From positions 124,001 to 188,000 of the forward strand of contig MCGO01000050.1 of assembly GCA_002104985.1 (NCBI GenBank): a stretch of 64,000 nucleotides of DNA, in the 5' to 3' direction. Positions 23,988-33,015 of this stretch are shown piece after piece. The notes under the pieces are model-generated. The model searched no databases. It saw only the letters and a program-made list of their open reading frames with translations, and had not been told where the DNA came from. Each line of letters opens with the position of its first letter. Within the stretch, counting starts at the first letter, position 1. The position numbers were made by a program, and so were the translations under genes. This stretch comes from Rhizoclosmatium globosum (taxonomy: Eukaryota; Chytridiomycota; Chytridiomycetes; Chytridiales; Chytriomycetaceae).

Positions 23988-25860
23988 ATGACCAAAGTAG
24001 AACAACAAGAAGACCTTTACGCAGTCTTTGGAGTCGCACGCGATGCATCAGCTGGATCAATCAAGAAGGCATACCACAAGGTAGATGCTCTTAGTACCTA
24101 CCCTTTCTGTTGCTTGTTTGCTTGCTTGGCTAACTACTCTTCTGTCACCCTGCCCTTTAAACCAACACAGCTCTGCCTCAAATACCATCCTGATAAGATT
24201 AGCATCCTTTCTTCAGACAAGGAACGCCAGGAGGCATCCATCACCTTCCAGCGCATCACTCACTACCATGCCATTCTTTCGGACCCGGACAGAGTAATTA
24301 CTAGCTGACCCTCGTCTCCCTCTTCTCTCATCCTCCAATCTCTTCCTGCAATGAAACTACATGGAGCATTCAGTGTGTCGTATGGCGGAGTTGTCGGGAA
24401 CAGGGGAGTCAACAGCAAAGGCTGACCAGTACTAAGCAATTCAAAACACCTCGCTGGGCTTCTATGTACAATCAGTATAAACCGCAGCTTCCTCATTTCA
24501 TTGATTCTTTGAAATGCTTGTTTTTATGCGAGCTATATCTTTTCATTGTAATCGTTTGAAATCTGACACTCTACCTCTTATCCACACAGAGACAACGCTA
24601 TGACAAAACCGGCTTCATTGGAAAAGTCGGTGGCTCTGATGATGACAATGGCCTTTCGTTCGAGGCTCCTCCACAAGGATGGGTAAGTTTGTCCATGTCC
24701 GAAAATCCTTCACACCTCCTCTCTCACGACTTCCCAATTCCCCAACCCCAACTCAGCATTGACATTAAACAAATACACTACAGACCGCCTTTTTTAGAGA
24801 ACTCTGGTCTGGCCTAATCACCGCCGACACAATCTCAGCCTTTGCCCTCCAATACCGCGGCTCCAATGACGAGACCACCGACATCCTCGACGCATACCAC
24901 AAATACAATGGATCCATGGATGCTGTACTCGAATCTGTTCCCCTCTGTTCCGTTGACGACGAAACACGATTCCGCGAAATTGTAGCCCGCACTCGCGACG
25001 AAGGACGGCTTCAAGCCGTTCACGAAGTATTCTTTGTTGTCGATGAGAAGGCAACTGAGAGACGGAGACGGAGAGCTGAAAGGGAGCGCGAGGAGTTTGA
25101 GCGAGACCAGAAGAAGAGGGAGAAGAAAGCGGCAGCGGCGGCGGCCAAAAAGAAGGAGAAAGGAGAATCTGGAGAAGGTGGAAATGAGGAAGACGATGAA
25201 GAGGAAGATGATTCGGATTGGGGAAGTCAATGTGAAGATGATATGGAAACGTATCGTCCTGACGGAATCGATGACGAAGACGATGACGAGGATGATGATG
25301 ATGACGAGAATGAATTCGCCGATATGCTCGTTGATGATGAGGACGAAGAGGAAGCAGCACCCAAGCCTCTCAAAAAGTCGCCTCCTTCAAAAACCAAATC
25401 TCCGATAAAACAGGCTTCCAGCAGCAAAAAGAAGGGCAAGGCACCAGAAGATACCGGAATGGGCGCCTTGGAAGCTGCGCTCCTGAAACGTCATCAAGAA
25501 CGCATGAATGGTCTCGCAGCAAAGATGGAAGCAAAGTACGTCTCTGCACCGTCCAAATCCGGTGAAGGTGGCTCCTCCTCTAAACGCGGTGGAGCCAAGT
25601 CAAAGTCGGTACTCGATTTTGATCCCATTGGAAACGATGATGACTTTAAGGCGTTCCAAGCCAAATTGTTTAAGGAGAAAGCTGGTGCCTCTTCAACTTC
25701 CTCTTCCTCATCTGCTACTGCTACGACTTCTGCATCAAAGAAAAACGCGTCAAAGAATTCCAAAAAGAAGGCCGTAGTTGAGGACACCGTGGATGATCGG
25801 GATGAGGGGGAGGAAGAAGGCGAGAAGAGCAAGAAGTCCAAGCGTGCAAGAAGATCTTAA
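23988..25860 (+). CDS. DNAJC9-like J-domain histone chaperone
   Basis: Exons 23988-24080, 24171-24293, 24590-24682 and 24784-25860 (461 residues). The J domain occupies residues 5-80, with the HPD motif in LKYHPDK and the KAYHK helix. It is followed by TGFIG and the DNAJC9-specific helical region with WTAFFRELWSGLITADTISA and YRGSNDETTDILDAYHKYNG. This region is typical of DNAJC9, which delivers histone H3-H4 and recruits HSP70 in the nucleus. The C-terminal half is low complexity: Arg/Lys-rich coiled coil, long Asp/Glu runs (histone-mimic acidic stretch) and a Lys-rich tail ending RRS. Intron 2 is 296 nt, longer than its neighbours. Confidence 0.88.
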
Positions 25861-25965
25861 AATTAAAAATTAAAATAATATATGTGGTTAAGATTCTTTT
25901 CCCCCTTTCAAAACATATAAATAGGGATTTCTCCAAAGGGAACCACTCAAAAAACTTCCACAAAA

Positions 25966-27815
25966 ATGATGTCCGCAGCAATCAACTGGCAAGAACTCTT
26001 TGGAGACGTCCTCGTCAATCAATCCGGGAGTGAGGTAACTTGAACATTCATTCCTGGTTGTTGAATTGGTGAACTCTGATCTTGATCAACTGACCAATCA
26101 ATCAACCCTTCCAGGTCGCCACCAAAGACGCGTTGGCTGGCAAGAACGTTGCCATTTACTTTTCTGCACACTGGTGAGTTTGGCAGTTGATTGCCGTGGC
26201 CATGGGACATCCCGTGGACTCTGTTTGTAATGTGGAACCAAGCGCACTTTGCTGATCCACCCACCACCACTACTACCACCACTCACAGGTGTCCACCATG
26301 CCGTGGATTCACTCCTCTCCTCACTGAATACTACAAGAAGCTCGTTGCCTCCAACTCCCAGCCCTTTGAACTCGTCTTTGTCTCCTCTGATCGTGATCAC
26401 GAAGCATTCACCGAATACTTTGGAGAAATGGCTCCATGGCTTGCAGTGCCATACTCTAACCGTACTGTATCCCGTGAACTGTCGCAGAAGTACAACGGGG
26501 GTGGCGGAATTCCTCACTTGACTTTCTTGGATACCACTGGAAAGGTTATTTTCGACGACGGCCGCGCACTTGTGATGAAGGATCCGGAAGGAAAGTTCTT
26601 CCCGTATGAGAGCAAGTCTGTTTCGGAATTGTTCCAAACGATCAAGTTTGTTGGTGATGATTTGACTGTTGCAGGTACAACAGCCTCACCTCTTCTTCTT
26701 TTTTTATAGTATCAACATTTATTAATTTTTGATGTTGGTATAGATGTCATTCGTGGGAAATACGCGCTTCTCCATTTCCACGCTACTGCCACGGCTTCGT
26801 GGAAATGGCGTGGAGTATCCTGTGACGGATGTGGAATCTCAGGATTTGGTGGTGACAGATACTCATGTAATGAATGCGACAACTACGATCTTTGCTCTGC
26901 CTGCCACCTCCAATTCACCCAAAAGACGTTTGAACATGACCAAGCCCACACGTTCAAATGTCATGATAATCCATTGCTTGTGAACAGTAACAAAGTGCTT
27001 GACTTTGTGAAGGAGCGCGTTCCATTGATCCAAGAAGAAGGTGTTCCACTTGAGGTGATTACTATCGCCATGGGAGTTGGGGCTGAAGAGCAACTCGCGA
27101 CTGTCAATGAAGCGCTTCCTTGGCGTGTGGCCGACGCAGATGAAACGACTTTGTTCCACCTTCTCAACAATTTCGATGACATTGATGCGGACTACTCCCA
27201 ACTCGTTGTTGTGGACGAGAATGGAGGTATCATCAACAAAGATGCTCTGATTGCAATGAAGAAGGTAAATATTTGTAAATAGAGATGATCTTTACTAACG
27301 CCGTTATTTATTAGAATGTTCCGTTCCCTTACCGTCCATTGAAGGTTGTGGATTTGTCCGAAGCTCAAGAAGCAAATGGACACAAACTCTTCAGTCTACC
27401 CTCTGCCATTTTGTTCTGTTCTTCTGCCACTTCTGAGGAAGTGGATGGTCTTCAAGAAATTCTCAAAAATGTGAATGACCGCTTGGAATCCAGCAAAAAG
27501 AAGCCAACGAACGTAGTTTGCACGGATGACGTTTGTGTTATCGTTCCCAGTGATGACAAAGTCGCTGTGTCAACTGAACCAGATGTTATTTTCTTCACCT
27601 GCAAGGACAAGGAAAGTCATTTCTACGGCCGATTCAGACCATACGCTGGCTTTGAAGGCGAAGAAAGCAAACCTGAACTTGCATTATTTGATCCCGAGAA
27701 TCAAAACGTTCTCAAGTTCAGTGGTGATGTTTTGAACGTTGAGTCTGTTGTTGCCTTCGTGGAAAAGTTCTTTGCTGAAAGAGGCATTGCCTCTGTTGAC
27801 GAAGAGGATGAGTGA
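25966..27815 (+). CDS. Nucleoredoxin-like protein with internal ZZ zinc finger
   Basis: Exons 25966-26034, 26115-26173, 26289-26674, 26744-27264 and 27315-27815 (511 residues). The N-terminal thioredoxin-like domain has the redox site WCPPC (Cys44-Cys47), as in tryparedoxin/nucleoredoxin, and the GGGGIPHLTFLD cis-Pro loop. At residues 198-246 a ZZ-type zinc finger follows: CDGCGISG, RYSCNECDNYDLCSACH, then a His pair in HDQAHTF. The remaining part looks like one or two degenerate thioredoxin-like folds without CxxC, ending in an acidic tail (DEEDE). No signal peptide, so cytosolic or nuclear. The redox domain is predicted to reduce disulfides in partners and the ZZ finger to bind N-termini or proteins. 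Reaction partners are unknown. Confidence 0.85.
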
Positions 27816-27938
27816 ACAAATTCAGGGAAACTGTTTTGATTTCTCAACAGATTCATGAATACATATATTCTTTTCAGTGTACGACAATATTTGTTATGAG
27901 ATGTATTATTTGGACAGTTTTGGAAAGAAAACTGAATA

Positions 27939-28142
27939 TTAAAATGTCCAGGAGAGCCCAATATCAAAGGAATTTGTTCTGTGCTTGGAGTACAAGTCCA
28001 GTGTTCTCGTTCTTGAGGCACAAGGCTGTGGAATCTGCTGCGAAACAGGAGCCTTTGCTGTCGTTACGGATTTTACTACTGGTGGTTGGTCAAGAATGAC
28101 TGGAGTCTGAGGTGGCGTGGCGACGAGTTGACCGAATGGCAT
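27939..28142 (-). CDS. Small protein A of the C-B-A cluster (motif family)
   Basis: 67 residues starting MPFGQLVATPP, ending NSFDIGLSWTF. Upstream frame is open to 28313 but has no ATG. The start is chosen because the inverted copy A' conserves this ATG. The protein is Pro/Thr/Lys-rich and disordered. It carries near its end the motif CASRTRTLDLYSKH, shared in form with proteins B and C next door (S-R-x-x-T-[LM]-x-L-Y-x-x-H). I recognise no known family. It is the third gene read in the minus-strand C-B-A series. The 5' leader is also conserved in A'. Confidence 0.6.
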   Translation of the reverse strand: MPFGQLVATPPQTPVILDQPPVVKSVTTAKAPVSQQIPQPCASRTRTLDLYSKHRTNSFDIGLSWTF

Positions 28143-28478
28143 ATTTGTGCGATTTGCTTTGAGAGGAGTTGAAGAGACTGTTTTGGCAGTTGCTTTTGTG
28201 GAGAGATAAAGGGTGGTGTGTGGCACTATGAATTTATGATGATTCTTGATCGGAAGGTCAGACGCGTTGTGACTCAAGAATCCTCCGATTTGTTTACAGC
28301 TGGGTCGTGCCACCCCGAGGAATACACGTCAGCGAGAATTCATTTCCGTATTCTTCCGGACGAGACACTGAGGGTGGCTGTTTTTCATTTATCCGGACGA
28401 GGAACCAGAGTTCTCGCTACAAATGACACGAAAACATTGAGCATCGTGTTGTAACTTCAACTCTTTATTTTATTCATT

Positions 28479-28721
28479 TCAATCACGATTGAAAAAGAAG
28501 GGAATATCATCATGGGTTTCATAGAGGTGCATCGTGCTTGCTCTTGAAGCACAATGTTTTAATTTCTGTTCCTTCTCGCCAGCATGGGATGCATAGATTT
28601 CGTGCGTCTTTTCACGAAGTGGCAACACCTCTGTACTGCTGGCAGTTGCTTTCTTCTTGAGGATGGAGTGATCAGGTAACCAGTCTGTTGCTGAGTTTTT
28701 GGTTTGGCTTGTGGATGACAT
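28479..28721 (-). CDS. Small protein B of the C-B-A cluster (motif family)
   Basis: 80 residues, MSSTSQTKN... ending FFFNRD. The longer frame reaches an ATG at 28865, but the copy B' has a stop there and a 2-nt indel just upstream, so the conserved ATG at 28721 is preferred. The protein is basic-acidic and disordered in the middle (DHSILKKKATASSTEVLPLR). It carries CASRASTMHLYETH, the motif shared with A and C, then an aromatic end (DDIPFFFNRD). B and B' differ at about 9 of 240 nucleotides and only 3 residues, so the frame is under protein-level constraint. No known family. Confidence 0.65.
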   Translation of the reverse strand: MSSTSQTKNSATDWLPDHSILKKKATASSTEVLPLREKTHEIYASHAGEKEQKLKHCASRASTMHLYETHDDIPFFFNRD

Positions 28722-28925
28722 CTGAAGTGAGGCGTATCTGGAACTGTGCCAAGTAGCTGGATTGAAAGACAGTTTTACATCAGCAAATGTTTCCTCTATC
28801 TTGGCTTGGCTGTTTGGTATGACACAGGGAAAGCAACAAACAGTCACATTGACATGTCGCTTCATTTATCAGAATAAACGAATAATGATAGTTTATTTAC
28901 AAGATTATTAAGCACAAAGTAGAGA

Positions 28926-29258
28926 CTACATATCGCTGAAGTCCAAAAACATCTCCGAGTCATCCATTCCATTCGCTTTGTGAATATGGTACAATCCCAT
29001 TGTGCGATCACGGGAGGGACTCGTGGATAGAAGCTCTGGATGCAGATTCTGTGGTTTTTGCGATTCCATGTCGTGATGGCTGTGTTGTCTAACAGGTGGA
29101 ATCACTTTGATGGGGGCAGAGGCCACCAAAGGCGCGTTGGCATTTCTGAAGAGAGGCATGATGAGTTTTGCAAGTAGTTTTGAGAATCGAGTTTTCGATT
29201 GATTTATGGGAGAAAAGGGGAGAAGGGATTGTTCCTTTTGACTAGTGGCTGTCGCCAT
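28926..29258 (-). CDS. Small protein C of the C-B-A cluster (motif family)
   Basis: 110 residues from the first ATG (29258), or 77 from an internal ATG at 29159 that gives MPLFRNANAPLVAS, similar in style to the start of protein A. The C-terminal third has TSPSRDRTMGLYHIHK, the family motif, followed by an acidic/hydrophobic tail (DDSEMFLDFSDM). No membrane span and no known domain. A truncated copy (C') lies at 52930-53045. Confidence 0.55.
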   Translation of the reverse strand: MATATSQKEQSLLPFSPINQSKTRFSKLLAKLIMPLFRNANAPLVASAPIKVIPPVRQHSHHDMESQKPQNLHPELLSTSPSRDRTMGLYHIHKANGMDDSEMFLDFSDM

Positions 29259-29379
29259 GAGTCATCACTGTTTGTTTACCAGAAAAGATGACTCAGAAGG
29301 ATTATCATTATTAGAATTATGAATTTTAAACCATTCGTCTGTACGCTTTTCAAAATGAGTTTATTGTCGAACATAATAT

Positions 29380-30171
29380 TTAATCCTTCTTGGCTTTGAT
29401 AGCTTGTGAGCATTCTCTTGCGGCTCTTTGCATGTTGGCAATAAGTGAAGGAGACAAATCTTTTGGTAAGGCATCGTTTGTAAAGTAGTCACGGACAGAG
29501 TGGTTTCCAATAGACTTCGATTTGAGAGTGTTTGGGTTGACATATGGGGTAAGCTGAGAATAGTTTTAGGTCAGTGAATTCGAAAAGAGGTAGTGTGCTT
29601 GAGTTGAGAGAATCTGTATGTGTTGCCCATCTGCTTCAGCTTCCCTACTTTCTCCTTTCTAGATTGCAGCCACCATCCTATTTCTTTCTTGGAGTGTTGA
29701 ATTGCATCGTTTTCTGCCTTCATTGGTTGTTCGTCGGGCAGAAGAATCTGTCGTTGCTCGTTGCTCAACCATCCCTTCATGCTAATACTTCTTATGTGCC
29801 GCCTACAATATCGCACCCCCATTGTCCGAATGCATTGATTTCAACTTCATTTCCAACGTCTGCCAGCTTCTCTAGTCCTCCAGCACAGATATATCCCCCC
29901 AAACATCCCAAAAAGAGCAAAACGTCTGACAGGAAGCATGAATGCGGTCGACAGTTACCTGGCAACCACTCAGATCTGGGATCATGTATTGTCTGAATCT
30001 GAAAGGCTCAAGCATATAGTTTCCTGGGATGCAAGGTTAGGGATGCTTGAAGGAGGGGCCACAAGAGAGTGACAGCTTACCCTTAGCAGTCCAGCGACCC
30101 ATTGGGCCTGAGCCTCGCCCTTTGTAGAAGTTCTTGTTTCCGAGCTTTGGCGTAAGGATACGAGCTGGCAT
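29380..30171 (-). CDS. Mitochondrial large-subunit ribosomal protein mL41
   Basis: Exons 30171-30081, 30023-29959 and 29553-29380 encode 109 residues. The N-terminal block LTPKLGNKNFYKGRGSGPMG is the mL41 (yeast Mrpl27) signature, followed by GRWTAKGNYMLEPFR, IPDLSGCQLTPYVNPNT and a basic C-terminus (AIKAKKD). It is imported into mitochondria and sits in the large ribosomal subunit. Intron 2 is 405 nt, very long for this genome. It contains an open plus-strand frame that I regard as chance. The gene is divergent from the WD-repeat gene, with 67 bp between starts. Confidence 0.85.
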
Positions 30172-30238
30172 TCTCTTTCTTTGGATGAGTTTCTTGTTTG
30201 AAAAGAGGAAGAAAGAAAAGAAGAAGAAAGAAAGAGAC
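30172..30238. promoter_or_regulatory. 67-bp divergent promoter interval (mL41 / GNB1L-ASA1)
   Basis: Start codons at 30171 (minus) and 30239 (plus) face apart. The interval is rich in GAA/AAG repeats. No TATA motif is visible. Confidence 0.45.
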
Positions 30239-31506
30239 ATGGCAGCACCCACCGAAGTATACACACTTCGAAACGGAACACGCAGTCCAATTGGAGCCGT
30301 TTGCCTGTTCCGAATACCAAACTCCGCGGCCCCGTCCTCGGCATCGGCACCGTTTCCAAGCACCGAATTCATTGCAACCGCCACGTTCCTGACGACAACG
30401 ATCCACTCGCTGCGCACTTACCGCCCAGTTGCCTGTCTTTCCGCTCCCGTGGATCCAATTGACCAGCTCGATGGTTCTTCTCCCTCCGCAAAAGACAAGA
30501 AAGTAACTGCAATCAACGTCACATTCCCCCTCCTTCACGTCCAAACAAACAACTACTCAATACACATTTACAATCTCATCGACATTCTCTCCTCTCCATC
30601 TTCCCCCTCTTCCACCTCTCCAAACAACCACAAACACGCCCCAATCTACAGCATCCCCATAAACTCACTCAACTTTTGTAAAGCCTCATTCTACATCCAC
30701 TCCTCCAACCACGACCACAACACCACCAATCCACACGTATCCCTTCCAGGCTCCCTCCTACCCCCTCCCAGACATTACTCATGGGAACAGTCGCAATCTC
30801 GCAAGACTCAGACAACATTGACATTCTCAATATATCAACGCGTGAATTCGTAGCGAGGAATGTGTCTCCAGCGTCGACACGTGTCTCAAAGCGTTGTGAC
30901 CCTGTGCCTGCTGTGCCCGTAAAGACGGGTATGGTCATGTGTTTGCGTGTGTTTCCAGAGTCGCTGGTGGGAGATGGCGATGAAATTGATTCGGAGAGGG
31001 AGGAGAATAGAGAGAGTGGCGGCGGTAGTACGAGGGTGCTTGTGGCTGTTGGGTATGAAAGTGGGGATGTTTGTCTGTTTCGGTTTAATGTAGATGTGGA
31101 TGTGGATGTAGGTGGTGATGGGAGAGACAAGAAAAAGAATAACAAGAGTAAGAGTAATGGTGGTGGGAGAGTGTTGTGGTGTGAAAAGTTGGGGGATCAA
31201 CCAGGTAATGTACCTTTTTTATTGTTATTCATACACTATAATTGAAACAGTGGCTTATAATTTTATTCTGGCAGTTATTTGCATGGACTTGTACAGCACT
31301 GAAAGCTCTACTTCATCATGGCGACGGCATATCATCACGGGTGGTGCAGAGGAATCTGTAACACGGTTTACATTATCGTCCTCGTCCCCCTATGAATCAC
31401 CAAAACGAACGCAAATTCAACTACCAATCGGATCAAAAGGTGTTACCACGTTACAAGCTCGTGCCGATGGGAAAGTGATTGCTGTTGCGTGTTGGGATTC
31501 TATGTG

Positions 31507-31543
<37 letters not shown>

Positions 31544-31860
31544 TGATTTGCTAAAGCAGTTCAATATTGACGCGTGATTGTAGGATCCGGCTGTATAGTG
31601 GAAAATCGCTGACATTACTCGGTATATTGGGCGCAGAGGTGCATCGACATGGAATCACATGTTTGAGTTTTGTCGATGAAGTTTATTGGCCTTCTAGCTC
31701 AACAGAGAATATTGCCGACGATAAAAAAGATAGGAAGGGTGGTATGGTTGTAGGAGTAGGATCTGGGTATGGAATGCGAGGTGCCATGGATTTGTTACCC
31801 AAGAATATGGTGGCAGTCGGCACAGAAGATGGCAGAATTGTATTATGGCGCGTGTACTAA
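30239..31860 (+). CDS. WD40 protein, GNB1L / ASTRA-associated Asa1-like
   Basis: Exons 30239-30736, 30772-31204, 31275-31503 and 31584-31860 give 478 residues in phase. A seven-bladed WD propeller is suggested. Recognisable blades: TLRNGTRSPIGAVCLF at the start; NSLNFCKASF with LLMGTVAISQDSDNIDIL; GMVMCLRVFPES with VLVAVGYESGDVCLF; VIAVACWDSMIRLYS; HRHGITCLSFVDE; and the closing NMVAVGTEDGRIVLWRVY. Blade order and the closing strand match human GNB1L and yeast Asa1, factors linked to the TTT complex and PIKK assembly. Two low-complexity inserts (Ser/Pro/Asn-rich; Val/Asp repeats) bulge between blades. Intron 1 is only 35 nt and is required to keep frame. Intron 3 contains a T33 run. Confidence 0.8.
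31510..31542 (+). repeat. Poly-T tract (33 nt) in an intron
   Basis: Uninterrupted T33 within intron 3 of the GNB1L/ASA1-like gene, between the donor and the acceptor at 31583. Length may be unreliable in the assembly. Confidence 0.9.
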
Positions 31861-32004
31861 GTACTACTTAAAACTAAAACTACTATGAAATTTGGCTTTA
31901 TTTCCTTGCCATAACCATCATCCTCCACAGATCCTCATCAAGTTTGTGTTTGTGTGCAAATACCAGCACCGTGTTTGATTGTTTGTTTTGATGAAATTAT
32001 TAAC

Positions 32005-32913
32005 CTATTGACCCTTGACACTGGCTTCGATCGTGTCAACACCGCTACGACCCATGATAGTTCCATTGACAGCATCCGCCAGAATAGTACGACGTTCTTG
32101 AGCAATGTGAGATCGGGTACCTTTAGTAGATGACAAACGGGAAGAAAAGACAGTGGCATGCGAGTGGGCAGGTTTGTTGTTGTTGCTGTTGTTTAACTTT
32201 TCTGCACCATCCTTTGGAAGGATTCCAAGAGTGGCGAGAGAAAACTCGTCTGAGGATTCGTAGTCTGAGATTTGCGAGTTATCGGCAGAGCCAGCATCGG
32301 CACCGGACAACTTTTGTTTTGCAAGACGTTCCAAGACTTTGTAGTCCACCACACGGCCAGCAAAGTCGGCCTTTGAAGCGTGAGAGGCTGAGGAGCGGGA
32401 GAATTCAAAGACGAGACAGTCGTCGATGCGGCGGTCGAGGGTTGCTTTTGTTACGAAGGAGTCGGTTGTGTAGAGCAGGTAGAGCAGCTTGTTTGTGCGG
32501 GTTGTTGCGAGGGAGGCCTGGCGCTGCGACTCGGTCTTTGCGCGGATTGAAGCACGAGAGCGGATGTAGGATTGTGTTTGGGATTGGGATTGGGTTGTTG
32601 TTGTTGAAGTAGTAGTTTTGGTGGAGGACAGACCAAGGGCATCCTTGACAACATCCACCTTCGTTGACGACCCAGACCCAGTCGAATCAAACGCAGAGAA
32701 CGAATGCGCAGCTTTAAAGTCGGCAATGTCCCGAAGCAGTCGCTCGGAGGCTGCCTTGCGATCGGCCGCTTCCAACGACGCCTTCAGGGCCGCCTCCTTC
32801 GCATCGAGCACGGCTGATCCGCGGTACGTGTTGCGCACTGCTGCCATTCGTCGTCGGAAGGCGGAGACTGGGTGCTCGAGAATCGCTGTCACTTGTTTCG
32901 CGGCTCCTGACAT
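32005..32913 (-). CDS. Mitochondrial small-subunit ribosomal protein mS26 (PET123-like)
   Basis: Single exon, 302 residues, starting MSGAAKQVTAILEHPVSAFR. The N-terminal half is a helical, basic/Ala-rich region, as in Pet123. The diagnostic segment is NKLLYLLYTTDSFVTKATLD followed by RRIDDCLVF, which resembles the Pet123 block with LLNLYH...FIVTE..L...ID. Near the C-terminus ILADAVNGTIMGRSG matches the family's conserved end. mS26 is an mRNA-channel-side protein of the mitoribosomal small subunit. No strong presequence is obvious. Assignment is from recalled pattern and is moderate. Confidence 0.65.
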   Translation of the reverse strand: MSGAAKQVTAILEHPVSAFRRRMAAVRNTYRGSAVLDAKEAALKASLEAADRKAASERLLRDIADFKAAHSFSAFDSTGSGSSTKVDVVKDALGLSSTKTTTSTTTTQSQSQTQSYIRSRASIRAKTESQRQASLATTRTNKLLYLLYTTDSFVTKATLDRRIDDCLVFEFSRSSASHASKADFAGRVVDYKVLERLAKQKLSGADAGSADNSQISDYESSDEFSLATLGILPKDGAEKLNNSNNNKPAHSHATVFSSRLSSTKGTRSHIAQERRTILADAVNGTIMGRSGVDTIEASVKGQ

Positions 32914-33015
32914 CAGTGCAAAAGTATACAACGACTTTCAAAAAAGAGAAAACAAACAAATCACAAAAACCCTTCTTTCTTTCTTTCTTTCTTACTTACT
33001 GAAAAACGAATTAAC

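Larger units (their letters stand above)
27939..29080 (-). repeat. Inverted duplication, copy 1 (C-B-A cluster)
   Basis: This block is repeated in inverted orientation at 52930-56464. Genes B and A are matched over their whole coding regions. The 28314-28478 spacer is matched with many changes and indels. Gene C is matched only from about 29080 to 29000, where homology breaks inside the motif. Confidence 0.8.

Noticed and set aside
28218..28454. 78-codon plus-strand frame between genes A and B
   Set aside because: The same spacer in copy 2 is diverged with indels that break it, so it is not conserved as protein.
29574..29996. 140-codon plus-strand frame inside the mL41 intron
   Set aside because: No family features, overlaps mL41 exon 2, and is explained by low stop density in the intron.
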